Source: Alistipes senegalensis JC50 (GTDB lineage Bacteria; Bacteroidota; Bacteroidia; Bacteroidales; Rikenellaceae). Taken from it: DNA of 64,000 nucleotides. The notes under the pieces are model-generated. The model was not told the origin of the DNA. It worked only from the letters and a program-made list of their open reading frames with translations, and searched no databases. The translations under genes were made by a program, and so were the position numbers. The DNA lies in assembly GCF_025145645.1 (NCBI RefSeq), contig NZ_CP102252.1:496001-560000 (forward strand). Direction: 5' to 3'. Positions 28,075 through 36,458 of the stretch are shown piece after piece. The stretch's first letter is position 1, and every line of letters begins with the position of its first letter.

Positions 28075-28118
28075 ACGGGGCGGATGGATCGTACTTCGGT
28101 ACATTCCATTCGCCCCGT
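28075..28118 (-). terminator. Long hairpin downstream of ssb
   Basis: The arms ACGGGGCG-ATGGA-GTAC and GTAC-TCCAT-CGCCCCGT pair over about 17 bp around a TTCG loop. On the minus strand a TTTTT run follows. It lies 32 nt past the ssb stop and ends the lpxK-pnp-ssb operon. It shares its sequence layout with the hairpin at 34239-34285. Confidence 0.8.
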
Positions 28119-28150
28119 TCGGGGAACGTGCTGAAACAGCCGCTTACGAA

Positions 28151-28663
28151 TCAGAACGGCAGGTCGTCCGGATCGTCCGCCGGAACAGAGGGAGACGAAG
28201 GTGCCGCAGCCTGAGGCTGAGGAGCCGCAGCAGGTTGCTGATAGCCCCCCTGCTGATAACCTCCGCTTTGCTGGTAACCGCTCTGCTGCGCACCGTAGGC
28301 CGGGGCCGGAGCGCCGTCCGAAGCAGGATTATCACTGCGACGGCCCAGCAAATTCATCGTATCGGCCAAAATCTCCGTCGTATAACGTTTGTTGTTGTCC
28401 TTGTCCATCCACTCGCGGGTGCGCAAGCGCCCCTCGATATAGATCTGCGAACCCTTGCGGACAAAGCGGTCCACAACGTCGGCCAGACCCCGCCACAGCG
28501 TGATCGTATGCCACTCGGTGTGTTCCTTCGTTTCGTTGGCCTGACGGTCGAACAGCCGTTCGGTCGTCGCCAGGCGGATGCGGGCGACCTTCGCGCCGCC
28601 TTCGAGCGTGCGCACTTCGGGGTCTATGCCCACATTGCCGATCAGTATGACTTTATTTACCAT
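28151..28663 (-). CDS. ssb: Single-stranded DNA-binding protein
   Basis: Replication and repair protein that coats ssDNA as a tetramer. The 170 residues comprise an OB fold (MVNKVILIGNVGIDPEVRTL onward, including EWHTITLWRGLADVV and GSQIYIEGRLRTREW), then a Gly/Gln/Tyr/Pro-rich disordered tail (about 115-160), and the acidic tip DDPDDLPF that binds partner proteins. The ATG directly follows the pnp stop codon, so it is translationally linked to pnp as the last gene of lpxK-pnp-ssb. Confidence 0.97.
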   Translation of the reverse strand: MVNKVILIGNVGIDPEVRTLEGGAKVARIRLATTERLFDRQANETKEHTEWHTITLWRGLADVVDRFVRKGSQIYIEGRLRTREWMDKDNNKRYTTEILADTMNLLGRRSDNPASDGAPAPAYGAQQSGYQQSGGYQQGGYQQPAAAPQPQAAAPSSPSVPADDPDDLPF

Positions 28664-29473
28664 TTATTGAAGATTTTTAATCATTTTGCGGAAAAGAACC
28701 TCCATGCGCACCCCGGCCTTTTTGCCCTGACGCTGCACGTCCTCGTGGTCGCCCACTTCGTCCGAAAGGCCGCAGTTGGTGATGACCGAGACGCCGAAGA
28801 CCGGGATCGACATGTGGCGCGCCACGATCACCTCGGGAACGGTTGACATGCCCGCGGCATCGCCGCCGATGGCCTTGAAATAGCGGTACTCGGCCTGCGT
28901 CTCGAACGTCGGGCCCGTGCCGCCGACATAGACGCCGTACTGGAGTTTGATATTCTCCTCCTCGGCGATCTTCGTGGCCGCGGCGATCAGCGACTTGTCG
29001 TAGCAGTTGTGCATGTCCGGAAAGCGGGGCCCCAGCTCGGCGATGTTGGGGCCGATCAGCGGATTGGGCATCAGGTTGATATGGTCGGTGATGACCATCA
29101 GGTCGCCCACGCGGAACGAGGTGTTGATGCCCCCCGAGGCGTTCGACACGAAGAGGTATCGGATGCCCAGCTGCTGCATCACGCGCACGGGGAAGGTCAC
29201 CTGCTGCATCGTATAGCCCTCGTAGTAGTGGAAGCGGCCCTGCATGGCCACGACCCTGCGACCCTCGACCGTTCCGAAGATCATCCGGCCCTTGTGACCC
29301 TCGACCGTCGAGACGGGGAACCCGGGTATCTGCTTGTATTCGATGGCGAACTGCGTGTCGATCCGGTCGGCGAAATCGCCCAGCCCGGTGCCGAGCACGA
29401 TGCCGACTTCGGGCGCGAAATTCCGGGTCTCGGCCTGAATGAAAGCGGCCGTCTTCTTAATTTCCTCTAACAT
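28664..29473 (-). CDS. Purine nucleoside phosphorylase
   Basis: A 269-residue trimeric-type (class II, PunA-like) purine nucleoside phosphorylase: cleaves inosine or guanosine to base and ribose 1-phosphate for salvage. Visible motifs are VGIVLGTGLGDFAD (23-36, phosphate binding), GRFHYYEGY (about 79-87), FVSNASGGIN (about 109-118), the base-binding GPTFETQAEYR (about 186-196, Glu conserved) and GMSTVPEVIVARH with VITNCGLSD near the end. The start overlaps the lpxK end by 17 nt and the stop abuts ssb, so all three are co-transcribed. Confidence 0.96.
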   Translation of the reverse strand: MLEEIKKTAAFIQAETRNFAPEVGIVLGTGLGDFADRIDTQFAIEYKQIPGFPVSTVEGHKGRMIFGTVEGRRVVAMQGRFHYYEGYTMQQVTFPVRVMQQLGIRYLFVSNASGGINTSFRVGDLMVITDHINLMPNPLIGPNIAELGPRFPDMHNCYDKSLIAAATKIAEEENIKLQYGVYVGGTGPTFETQAEYRYFKAIGGDAAGMSTVPEVIVARHMSIPVFGVSVITNCGLSDEVGDHEDVQRQGKKAGVRMEVLFRKMIKNLQ

Positions 29474-30500
29474 CTTCTTCCAGTTTTTGCAGAAAATCCG
29501 TTGCCGAATCCTCTATGAATGAAATATTTATCGGTAGATAATACAGGTTGCGGCGGACCGCCTCGGGAATCTTCTTCCGGTTGGTCATCTTCACCGCATC
29601 TTTCTCCGTCGTTACAATCACCGCGCCGGGATGCTTCGCCAGCAGCGCTTTCAGGGCGTTCATGTCGCGGACCTTGTAGACGTGGTGGTCTTCGAGCGTC
29701 ATCTCAGCCACGACGGCATAGCGTTCGCGGAGGGTTTGCAGGAAGGGTTTGGGGTTGCCGATGCCCGAAAGGGCGATCACCGGACGCCCCTGGGCCAGCG
29801 GTTCGTCCGGAGCCTCGCCCACGAAGAGCGGCTGGGGCATGAAACTCTCGAAACGGGTGAAATAGACCCGCTGGTAGGCCACCTGGATCAGCACCTTGCG
29901 CAGAATGCGCCGGTCGATGGGCGCCATCCGCTCGGGGCACTTCGTGACCACGAAATAATGGGCGCGGTGCAGCTCTTCGGGCAGGTCGCGCAGCGTGCCC
30001 AGCGGCAACATCCGGTCATGCTGGATGGGGCGCGTGGCGTCGATCATCACGACATTGATCTTCGGCTCCACGTAGCGGTGCTGGAAACCGTCGTCCATCA
30101 CGATCAGATCGACTTCGGGGTGTTCGGCGCAGATGCGGCGGATGCCGTCGGAACGTTTCTCGCAGACGGCGACCACCGTGTCGGGGAATTTGAGCTTGAT
30201 TTGCAGCGGTTCGTCGCCCACGTCGCGGTAGTGCGAATCGCAGCGCACCTCGCGGTAGCCCTTCGTACGCCGCCCGTAGCCGCGCGAGAGCAGCGCCACG
30301 TTGTGCATCTGCGACATGTAAGCGATCACCATTTCGGCCATCGGGGTCTTGCCCGTGCCGCCGACGGTGATGTTGCCGATGCAGATGATCGGGATGTCGA
30401 ACTTCTCGCTTTTGAGGATGCCCCAGTCGAAGAGGCGGTGACGGAACGTCACCCCCGCTTTATAGAGGACAGCCGCAGGCGCGAGCAGAATTTTCAACAT
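29457..30500 (-). CDS. lpxK: Tetraacyldisaccharide 4'-kinase
   Basis: Phosphorylates the lipid A disaccharide at the 4' position to give lipid IVA at the inner membrane. The 347-residue protein has a hydrophobic N-terminus (MLKILLAPAAVLYKAGV) for membrane contact, the P loop GNITVGGTGKTP (about 40-51), LLSRGYGRRTKGY, the catalytic-region motif MDDGFQHR (about 135-142) and the late TTEKDAVK. The ATG at 30500 is preferred; a start 22 codons earlier would lie upstream of the promoter box at 30530-30537. It is the first gene of the lpxK-pnp-ssb operon. Confidence 0.95.
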   Translation of the reverse strand: MLKILLAPAAVLYKAGVTFRHRLFDWGILKSEKFDIPIICIGNITVGGTGKTPMAEMVIAYMSQMHNVALLSRGYGRRTKGYREVRCDSHYRDVGDEPLQIKLKFPDTVVAVCEKRSDGIRRICAEHPEVDLIVMDDGFQHRYVEPKINVVMIDATRPIQHDRMLPLGTLRDLPEELHRAHYFVVTKCPERMAPIDRRILRKVLIQVAYQRVYFTRFESFMPQPLFVGEAPDEPLAQGRPVIALSGIGNPKPFLQTLRERYAVVAEMTLEDHHVYKVRDMNALKALLAKHPGAVIVTTEKDAVKMTNRKKIPEAVRRNLYYLPINISFIEDSATDFLQKLEEDVRGN

Positions 30501-30529
30501 CTTTCCAACCGGTTTGTACAGATAACTTT

Positions 30530-30537
30530 CAAAGGTA
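30530..30537 (-). promoter_or_regulatory. lpxK operon -7 box (TACCTTTG)
   Basis: Perfect TAnnTTTG on the minus strand, 29 nt before the lpxK ATG. It supports the internal start choice. Confidence 0.7.
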
Positions 30538-30648
30538 ACGATTTTTCCCGGGATTGCCAAACGCAAATCCGCAAATCTCGGCCGATCGCCGCAAATAGCA
30601 TACTAAATGCAGCGGGCGACGCGTTTTTTTACTATCTTTACGGCATCT

Positions 30649-31944
30649 ATGAAAAATTTCAGACTCACGATATGCGCCCTGCTGCTCATGACCGCAGGCG
30701 CCTGCAACCGGACGCAGGGTCCGGCGGCCGGAACGGAAGGGGCGGAGGAGCCCCGCAACCTGCTTTACGGCATCGACGCCGACAACTACCGCATCGAAAC
30801 GGGCGAAGTGGGGTCCGGGGAGACGATGGGCAAAATACTCAACGGATTCGGCGTCTCGGCCTACACGGTCGACCGGCTGGACAAAGCTTCGAAGGAGATT
30901 TTCCCGCTGCGCAACATCCGCGCGGGACACAAGTACGCCGCCTTCATCCACGAGGACTCGCTCTACGCCCCCCACCTCGACTACCTGGCCTACGAACTTT
31001 CGGTGACGGATTACGTGGTCTTCGGATTCCACGACAACGACTCGGTGTCGGTGCGCCGCGACTGCAAGGACTACACGCTGCGCCGCACGAAGAAAAGCGC
31101 CGTCATCAACTCCTCGCTCTGGGGCGCCATCATGGAGCAGGACCTGCCCTATGCGCTGGCCGCCGAGCTGGAGGACATCTACCAGTGGACGGTCGATTTC
31201 TTCGGCATCCAGAAGGGCGACAGCTTCACGGTGATCTACGACGAACGATTCATCGACGACTCGGTGTCGGTGGGCATCGGACGCGTCTGGGGCGCGAAAT
31301 TCGCCCAGGGCGGCAAGGAGTATTACGCCATTCCGTTCCGTCAGAACGGCAAGATCCAGTACTGGGAGGCGGACGGCGCGAGCCTCCGCAAGCAGATGCT
31401 CAAAGCCCCGCTGAAATACTCGCGCATCAGTTCGAAATTCACCTACGCGCGCAAGCACCCCATATATAAGGTTTACCGGCCGCACACGGGCGTCGACTAC
31501 GCCGCGCCGAAAGGCACCCCCGTACACGCCGTGGCCGACGGCACGGTGATCTTCAAAGGCTGGGGCGGCGGTGGCGGCAACACGCTCAAGATCAAGCATG
31601 CGGGCGGCCTGCAGACGGGTTACCTTCACCTGAGCGGCTATGCCAAGGGCATCACGAAAGGGTCGCGCGTGGCGCAGGGTCAGCTGATCGGCTACGTCGG
31701 ATCGACGGGCGCTTCGACGGGTCCCCACCTCGACTACCGCGTGTGGAAGAACGGCACGCCGATCGATCCGCTGAAAATCCCGCAGGAACCCGCGGAGCCG
31801 ATCTCGAAGGAGAACCGCCCGCTGTTCGAATACGTCCGCGACCGCATCGCGGCCGAACTTTCCGGCGACGTGAAGCCCGAAGAGCGGATCACACAGCTGG
31901 ATTCGCTCGTCCTGCCTGCGGCCGCCGCACAACCCCGACAGTAA
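30649..31944 (+). CDS. M23 peptidoglycan endopeptidase, lipoprotein
   Basis: A 431-residue exported zinc endopeptidase that cuts peptidoglycan cross-links. Lipobox MTAGAC puts Cys at about 20. An N-terminal region with a LysM/OapA-like GETMGKILNGFGVS stretch (about 61-74) and a long beta domain (VYDERFID) precede the M23 domain: RPHTGVDYAAPKGTPV (about 280-295, His and Asp ligands), TVIFKGWGGGGGNTLKIKH, and GPHLDYRVWKNGTPIDPL (His-x-Asp motif). The ATG at 30649 begins the signal peptide. ispD follows after 4 nt, so the two are co-transcribed. Confidence 0.94.
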   Translation: MKNFRLTICALLLMTAGACNRTQGPAAGTEGAEEPRNLLYGIDADNYRIETGEVGSGETMGKILNGFGVSAYTVDRLDKASKEIFPLRNIRAGHKYAAFIHEDSLYAPHLDYLAYELSVTDYVVFGFHDNDSVSVRRDCKDYTLRRTKKSAVINSSLWGAIMEQDLPYALAAELEDIYQWTVDFFGIQKGDSFTVIYDERFIDDSVSVGIGRVWGAKFAQGGKEYYAIPFRQNGKIQYWEADGASLRKQMLKAPLKYSRISSKFTYARKHPIYKVYRPHTGVDYAAPKGTPVHAVADGTVIFKGWGGGGGNTLKIKHAGGLQTGYLHLSGYAKGITKGSRVAQGQLIGYVGSTGASTGPHLDYRVWKNGTPIDPLKIPQEPAEPISKENRPLFEYVRDRIAAELSGDVKPEERITQLDSLVLPAAAAQPRQ

Positions 31945-31948
31945 GCCT

Positions 31949-32686
31949 ATGGAAAGCACGGGAATCATTATCGTAGCCGGAGGCAGCGGGCGCCGCGCAG
32001 GAGGCGCCCGCCCCAAGCAGTTCGCGTTCCTCGCCGGAATGCCCGTACTGGCGCGCACGATCAACAACTTCGCCGCGGCGATGCCCGGGGCGGAGATCGT
32101 CGCCGTTCTGCCGGAGCAGCACATCGAATTCTGGAACAACCTCGCGGCCCGTTTCGACGTGGCGGCGCACACGGTCGCCGCAGGCGGCGCCGAGCGTTTC
32201 GACTCGGTCAGGAACGGGCTCGCGGCGCTGACGACCGATCCCGAACTGATCGCCGTGCAGGACGGCGTGCGTCCGCTGGGAACGGCCGAAATGATCCGCC
32301 GCGTGGCTGCCGCCGCGGCGCGCCACGGAGCCGCCGTCCCGGTCGTGGAGGCCGTGGATTCGTTCCGCGAAACGGAGGGGGAACCCGACGCGGAGGGCGT
32401 CGTACCCTCGCGGATCGTCGATCGGCGCCGGCTGCGCATCGTGCAGACCCCGCAGTTCTTCCGCGCCGAGGTGCTGCGCCGCGCCTACGAGACGGAGTAC
32501 CGCGCGGAATTCACCGACGACGCCTCGGTGGTCGAAGCCGCCGGATACCGGGTGTGCCTGGCCGAGGGCGAGCGCGGAAACCTGAAACTCACCACCCCGG
32601 AGGATTTCACCGTCGCCGAGGCCCTGATCGCAGCCCGCGAGGAGGCCGGGGAAGAACGAGCAACGACCGATGCAGAGCATCTATAA
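31949..32686 (+). CDS. ispD: 2-C-methyl-D-erythritol 4-phosphate cytidylyltransferase
   Basis: Third step of the MEP isoprenoid pathway: joins CTP to methylerythritol 4-phosphate. The 245-residue protein has the nucleotide-binding signature IIVAGGSGRRAGGARPKQF (7-25; Arg and Lys conserved), AVQDGVRPL (about 105-113), PVVEAVDSFRE and KLTTPEDFTVAEAL at the C-terminus. It overlaps the next gene by 17 nt and follows the M23 gene by 4 nt. Its pathway partner ispE is elsewhere in this window (5052-5864). Confidence 0.95.
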   Translation: MESTGIIIVAGGSGRRAGGARPKQFAFLAGMPVLARTINNFAAAMPGAEIVAVLPEQHIEFWNNLAARFDVAAHTVAAGGAERFDSVRNGLAALTTDPELIAVQDGVRPLGTAEMIRRVAAAAARHGAAVPVVEAVDSFRETEGEPDAEGVVPSRIVDRRRLRIVQTPQFFRAEVLRRAYETEYRAEFTDDASVVEAAGYRVCLAEGERGNLKLTTPEDFTVAEALIAAREEAGEERATTDAEHL

Positions 32687-33206
32687 ATACCGTTTCGACC
32701 GTCGCACGATCTACTGGACGCTGGTCTACCTGGTGGTTTTCATCCTCCTGGGCGGACTGCTCTACCACCTGTACGAAGGGGGTTATCTCTCGGCGTGGTT
32801 CACGTCGTTCATCGTGGCGCTGATCGCCCTGATGTCGCTGTCGATCCCCCGCCGGATCGTCGTCTCGGACAAGACGGTCGAAATCCGCTGCCTGCTCGAC
32901 ATCACCGAGATCCGCCGCGACGAAATCGCCTCGGTGCGCCGCGTGGACGCCCGGCGGATGCAATGGTTCGTGCCGATCTTCGGCGGATGCGGATTCTTCG
33001 GCTACTACGGCCACTTCATCGACCTGCGCCGGTTCGACCGCGTGCGGCTCTACGCCTCGGAGTGGCGCAACTTCGTCGAGATAACGGACATCTACGAAGA
33101 CCGGCTCTACGTCTCGTGCGCCGATGCCGACCGCCTCGTGGCCGAACTCACGCCGCCGGGCGGCAACCGTCCCGACGACGAAGAGGAGGAAGAAAGCGGC
33201 AGTTAA
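32670..33206 (+). CDS. Membrane protein with PH-like (bPH2/YdbS-type) domain
   Basis: A 178-residue protein: cytoplasmic YKYRFDRR start, two hydrophobic helices (about 14-32 and 40-60), then a beta-rich region SIPRRIVVSDKTVEIRCLLDITEIRRDEIASVRRVD (about 60-95) typical of bacterial PH domains on membrane anchors. A Gly-rich FGGCGFFGYYGHF insert follows, and the tail is highly acidic (DDEEEEESGS). The role is unknown; such domains may bind lipids or proteins at the membrane. The start codon overlaps the ispD end by 17 nt, implying translational coupling. Confidence 0.8.
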   Translation: MQSIYKYRFDRRTIYWTLVYLVVFILLGGLLYHLYEGGYLSAWFTSFIVALIALMSLSIPRRIVVSDKTVEIRCLLDITEIRRDEIASVRRVDARRMQWFVPIFGGCGFFGYYGHFIDLRRFDRVRLYASEWRNFVEITDIYEDRLYVSCADADRLVAELTPPGGNRPDDEEEEESGS

Positions 33207-33249
33207 TTTGCAGAAACATCATTCACCCTAATAAAACAAACAGCAAAAG

Positions 33250-33414
33250 ATGAAAAAGTATCGTTGTGTAGTCTGCGAGTGGATCTACGATCCCGCAGTC
33301 GGCGATCCCGACGGAGGCATCGCCCCCGGAACGCCTTTCGAAGAGATTCCCGACGACTGGGTATGCCCCGTCTGCGGTGTGGACAAGAGCAATTTCGAAG
33401 AGGTCGCAGAGTAG
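33250..33414 (+). CDS. Rubredoxin
   Basis: A 54-residue small iron protein: one iron bound by four Cys in two C-x2-C pairs, here C6-V-V-C9 in YRCVVCEWIYDP and C39-P-V-C42 in WVCPVCGVDKSNFE. The family core GDPDGGIAPGTPFEEIPDDW (18-37) is intact, and the length is exactly that of typical rubredoxins. It acts as a one-electron carrier, in anaerobes usually toward oxygen- or peroxide-reducing enzymes such as rubrerythrin. It follows the PH-like gene by 43 nt; a TTAATTTG sequence at 33203-33210 could give it its own promoter. A hairpin follows. Confidence 0.96.
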   Translation: MKKYRCVVCEWIYDPAVGDPDGGIAPGTPFEEIPDDWVCPVCGVDKSNFEEVAE

Positions 33415-33422
33415 ACCGGAAA

Positions 33423-33454
33423 GCGAGGCGCATCCCCGAAAAGGTGCGCCTCGC
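33423..33454 (+). terminator. Hairpin after rubredoxin
   Basis: GCGAGGCGCA/TGCGCCTCGC, a 10-bp perfect stem 8 nt past the stop. No strong T tract, so termination strength is uncertain. Confidence 0.65.
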
Positions 33455-33484
33455 GGCATTTCGGAGAGCCGTTTCAAAAAAATC

Positions 33485-33493
33485 GGGGGGGGG
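33485..33493 (+). repeat. G9 homopolymer in the promoter region of the 33567 gene
   Basis: Nine consecutive G lie 24 bp upstream of the TATTTTTG -7 box, next to where the -33 element should be. A length change would alter promoter spacing or upstream contacts. Confidence 0.8.
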
Positions 33494-33517
33494 TATACAA
33501 TCTCCGCCGATTTTTGT

Positions 33518-33525
33518 TATTTTTG
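33518..33525 (+). promoter_or_regulatory. -7 box (TATTTTTG)
   Basis: TAnnTTTG match 41 nt before the ATG at 33567; the G9 tract sits just upstream. Confidence 0.6.
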
Positions 33526-33566
33526 TCCGTCGCGCACGGTGCGCGGCTAAAAATCAAATCAATACG

Positions 33567-34145
33567 ATGATGAAAAAAATCCTATTCCTGATGGCCGCAG
33601 CGGCCGTGATGTGGGGAGGGGGTAATGCCGTAACGGCGCAGTCCCTCGAACCCGAATTCGAGGGTGAGGTCGTCGGCGTATTCCCCGACGGCACGTCCAA
33701 AAAGCTCGAAAAACACAACGTGCGGATGCGAACGGGCGCCGGCGTCTACATCGCCGGATTCGCAGCCAGCAAATCCAAAACGAAAGTACTCGTGGAAGGC
33801 GGTTCGGCCAGCGTGCGGTTCGACGCCTCGCAGCCGATCGCGCTCATCGTCCGCGCCAAGGACAACAAGGCCGATCCCATGTCCATCGTGCGCGTCTTCC
33901 GCATGAAGAGCAGCAAGAAGAACCGTTCAGCGGTGATCTCGGCCGTCGGGTCGTTCTCGGTGAGCTCCAACACCATGGACTACCTGCGGTTCACGGCCGA
34001 GAAATACGGCGAAAGCTCCTACCGCCTGACCTTCGACGAACGTCCCGCAGGCGAATACGGCGTCATCGTCTCGAACCCCAACAACGTGGACGAGAAGATG
34101 GTGATCGTCTCGGCGTTCGCCATCGACGGCGGAGCGAAAGAGTGA
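33567..34145 (+). CDS. Secreted protein of unknown function
   Basis: A 192-residue protein with a signal peptide (about 1-25, MMKKILFLMAAAAVMWGGG..TAQ). The mature chain is beta-rich: GEVVGVFPDGTSKKLEKHNVRM, a run of VLVEGGSASVRF and IALIVRAKD strands, a basic MKSSKKNRSAV, and a late RPAGEYGVIV. I do not recognise a family. It is a monocistronic gene with its own promoter and a strong terminator. An alternative start is the second Met, one codon later. Confidence 0.75.
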   Translation: MMKKILFLMAAAAVMWGGGNAVTAQSLEPEFEGEVVGVFPDGTSKKLEKHNVRMRTGAGVYIAGFAASKSKTKVLVEGGSASVRFDASQPIALIVRAKDNKADPMSIVRVFRMKSSKKNRSAVISAVGSFSVSSNTMDYLRFTAEKYGESSYRLTFDERPAGEYGVIVSNPNNVDEKMVIVSAFAIDGGAKE

Positions 34146-34177
34146 TCCCGGAAACACGCCGTCGTTTCCGATCAGTG

Positions 34178-34205
34178 CGGTGCAGAGCTTCTCTGCACCG
34201 TTTTT
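34178..34205 (+). terminator. Intrinsic terminator
   Basis: CGGTGCAGAG/CTCTGCACCG, a 10-bp perfect stem with a 3-nt loop followed by T5, 32 nt past the stop of the secreted-protein gene. Confidence 0.92.
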
Positions 34206-34238
34206 GATTGTCGCGGAGCAAATGCCGTGCATCGTGAA

Positions 34239-34285
34239 GAATCCCCGGATGGGCAGTCCTCGGCGGACGTTCCATTCGGGGATTC
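34239..34285 (-). terminator. Hairpin downstream of the DPP III gene
   Basis: GAATCCCCG-ATGG pairs with CCAT-CGGGGATTC across a 19-nt loop. It lies 37 nt past the minus-strand stop. Its outer sequence GCATCGTGAA and the CGGATGG/TTCCATTCG arms recur at the hairpin after ssb (28066-28118). Confidence 0.6.
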
Positions 34286-34322
34286 GAGGGATGTGCGGCA
34301 GGTGCGCCGCAATCATCGGAAA

Positions 34323-36350
34323 CTAATTGACGTTCGGCAGGAACGAATAGTTCTTCGAATAGCCGAGCATCTGCTCCACGTAATTCGCCGGGTAGGAGAT
34401 CTTCACATCGACGACCTTGCCGTCCTTCTCCACCAGTTCGAATTCGGGGTTCACGAAACCGCCGTAAGGCTCGATGTTGAGCGCATAGTAGCGGTCGCGG
34501 ACCTCCTTGTGCAGCTCGGGATCGACCACGACGGCATACCGCTCGACCAGCTCGCGCCCGGCCTCGTAATCACCCTCGGATTTGATGCGCTGCACCTCGC
34601 GGAGCATCTCGCCGAAGAGCCCGCGCAGCTTCTCGAAATCGTTGACCACCACGTAGGTCTTGCCGTTCTCCTTTACCATTTCGATCACGTTGTCGGCCTT
34701 GCCGCGCTCGTAGCACCATTCGGAGATCAGTTTGCGGTTGCGCATGTGCGACTCCTCGACGTTCTTGCCCAGCTCGACGCGCGCCAACTGGGTCATCATG
34801 CCGTTCAGAATGTATTTCGCATAGCCCGCCTTGGCCACGTCGAACGACGGAACCAGCCCCAGTTCGACCATCTTCGGGTCGCCCAGGTAGTAGAGGCCGA
34901 AGAGGTCGGCGCGGGTCTCTTCGAGCGTCGAACCGTAGCTTTTCAACTCGCCGCCCTTGACGCCCGGCGCCAGCTGGCCCGAACCGTGGCCCAGACACTC
35001 GTGAAGGTCGGTGTGGAGGTCGTCGGCCAGCTTGCCGTATTTGTCCATCCGCTCGCGGTCCTCGGCGCGGAGCACGAACTCCTCGTTGAAACCGTTGCCG
35101 TGGGCGGCCATATCATAGGCATAGGTGATGTTGTCGATGGTGACCGACTTCGAACCGTACTCCTTGCGAATCCAGTCGGCGTTGGGGAGGTTGATGCCGA
35201 TGGGCGTCGAGGGATAGCAGTCGCCGCCCAGCATCGCCACGGTGATGACCTTGGCCGAAACGCCCTTCACGACCGGCTTGCGGTAAGCCTCGGCCACGGG
35301 CGAGTGGTCCTCGAACCACTGGGCGTTCTCGGAGATGACCTCCGTGCGGTGGCAAGCCTCCTTGTCCATGAAGTTGACGTTGCCTTCCCACGCCGCCTTG
35401 CGGCCCAGCGGATCGCCGTAGTCCTCGATAAAGCCGTTGATGAAATCGACGTTCGACACGGTGTCTTTCACCCAGCCGATGTTGTAACGGTCGAACTCTT
35501 TCAGATCGCCCGTCTTATAGTAGCTGACGAGCGCCGCAATGTTGCTCTTCTGCGGCTCTTTGGCCACGGCCTGCGCCTTTTCGAGCCAGTAGACGATCTT
35601 CTCGATGGCCGGCGAATACATGCCGCCCACCTTCCAGACCCGCTCGTAGATGCGGCCCGTCTTCTCCTCCTTCACCAGCTGCGAGTTCAGGCCGTAGGAG
35701 ACCGGCTCGGGATTGCCCGCATCGGCGGCGGCCATGTCGGCGTAGAACTTCTCGGCCTCGGCCTGGCGCACGTTGCGGTAGTAGTTGCCCGACGAGGTCC
35801 ACAGCAGATCGTCGCCGACCCGCTGGTTCAGCCGCGTCTTGTACATCTCGGGATTGAAGATCGCATTGCAGACCATGCCGATCATGCCGTTCAGCTCGCC
35901 GAAACGCTCCACGGGAATCGACTCGCAGACGCCGAGGAAATACGACTCGGTAAATTCGGGCACGAACTTGTCGTTCGAATAGTGGTGGTGGATGCCGTTG
36001 GCGAACCACACCTTTTTCAGATACTTCTCCAGCGCTTTCCATTCGGGCGTCGTGCGGTCTCCGGCGTAATTCTCATAGACCACCTCCAGCGTGCGGCGCA
36101 CGGGGAGGTTGACGGCGCAGTTCTGGTCGAAGAAGATGTCGCGTCCGCACTTGGCGGCCTCGGCCAGATAATAGACGAGCTCCTTCTCTTCGAGGGGCAG
36201 TTCGTCGAAGCCGGGGACTTCGTAACGGATGACCTTGATGTCGTCGAAACGATCGACGATCCACGGCGCCTCGCCTTTGGGCGACTGGCTGCACGAGGTC
36301 TGTGCAAAAATAACAGATGTCATAGAAACAATGGTAAAAAGCCTTTTCAT
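34323..36350 (-). CDS. Dipeptidyl-peptidase III (M49), lipoprotein
   Basis: A 675-residue zinc exopeptidase that removes N-terminal dipeptides from short peptides. The M49 zinc motif reads HECLGH (starting at about residue 450), the form known from Bacteroides DPP III rather than HELLGH. It is followed by GSGQLAPG and the second-ligand motif EETRADLFGLYY. The N-terminus has a lipobox (AQTSC, Cys about 20), so it is likely membrane- or surface-anchored. It is a single gene with a TACTTTTG promoter at 36375-36382, divergent from panC. With the secreted metzincin at 19606 it points to peptide use. Confidence 0.96.
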   Translation of the reverse strand: MKRLFTIVSMTSVIFAQTSCSQSPKGEAPWIVDRFDDIKVIRYEVPGFDELPLEEKELVYYLAEAAKCGRDIFFDQNCAVNLPVRRTLEVVYENYAGDRTTPEWKALEKYLKKVWFANGIHHHYSNDKFVPEFTESYFLGVCESIPVERFGELNGMIGMVCNAIFNPEMYKTRLNQRVGDDLLWTSSGNYYRNVRQAEAEKFYADMAAADAGNPEPVSYGLNSQLVKEEKTGRIYERVWKVGGMYSPAIEKIVYWLEKAQAVAKEPQKSNIAALVSYYKTGDLKEFDRYNIGWVKDTVSNVDFINGFIEDYGDPLGRKAAWEGNVNFMDKEACHRTEVISENAQWFEDHSPVAEAYRKPVVKGVSAKVITVAMLGGDCYPSTPIGINLPNADWIRKEYGSKSVTIDNITYAYDMAAHGNGFNEEFVLRAEDRERMDKYGKLADDLHTDLHECLGHGSGQLAPGVKGGELKSYGSTLEETRADLFGLYYLGDPKMVELGLVPSFDVAKAGYAKYILNGMMTQLARVELGKNVEESHMRNRKLISEWCYERGKADNVIEMVKENGKTYVVVNDFEKLRGLFGEMLREVQRIKSEGDYEAGRELVERYAVVVDPELHKEVRDRYYALNIEPYGGFVNPEFELVEKDGKVVDVKISYPANYVEQMLGYSKNYSFLPNVN

Positions 36351-36374
36351 GTCTGTTCAGAGTTTATATTCTTA

Positions 36375-36382
36375 CAAAAGTA
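36375..36382 (-). promoter_or_regulatory. DPP III -7 box (TACTTTTG)
   Basis: TAnnTTTG on the minus strand, 24 nt before the ATG, back to back with the panC box at 36427-36434. Confidence 0.65.
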
Positions 36383-36426
36383 ATGCTTTTTCTTCGATTT
36401 TCCTTCGTTATGTCTGAGGGAATTTC

Positions 36427-36434
36427 TACCTTTG
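36427..36434 (+). promoter_or_regulatory. panCD -7 box (TACCTTTG)
   Basis: Perfect TAnnTTTG, 24 nt before the panC ATG at 36459. It excludes the in-frame start at 36432, which would lie inside the box. Confidence 0.7.
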
Positions 36435-36458
36435 CCCCGCAACTCGTTTCAAAAAGAG

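Noticed and set aside
30501..30566. Longer lpxK start 22 codons upstream
   Set aside because: It would begin upstream of the TACCTTTG promoter box; the Met at 30500 gives the usual hydrophobic N-terminus.
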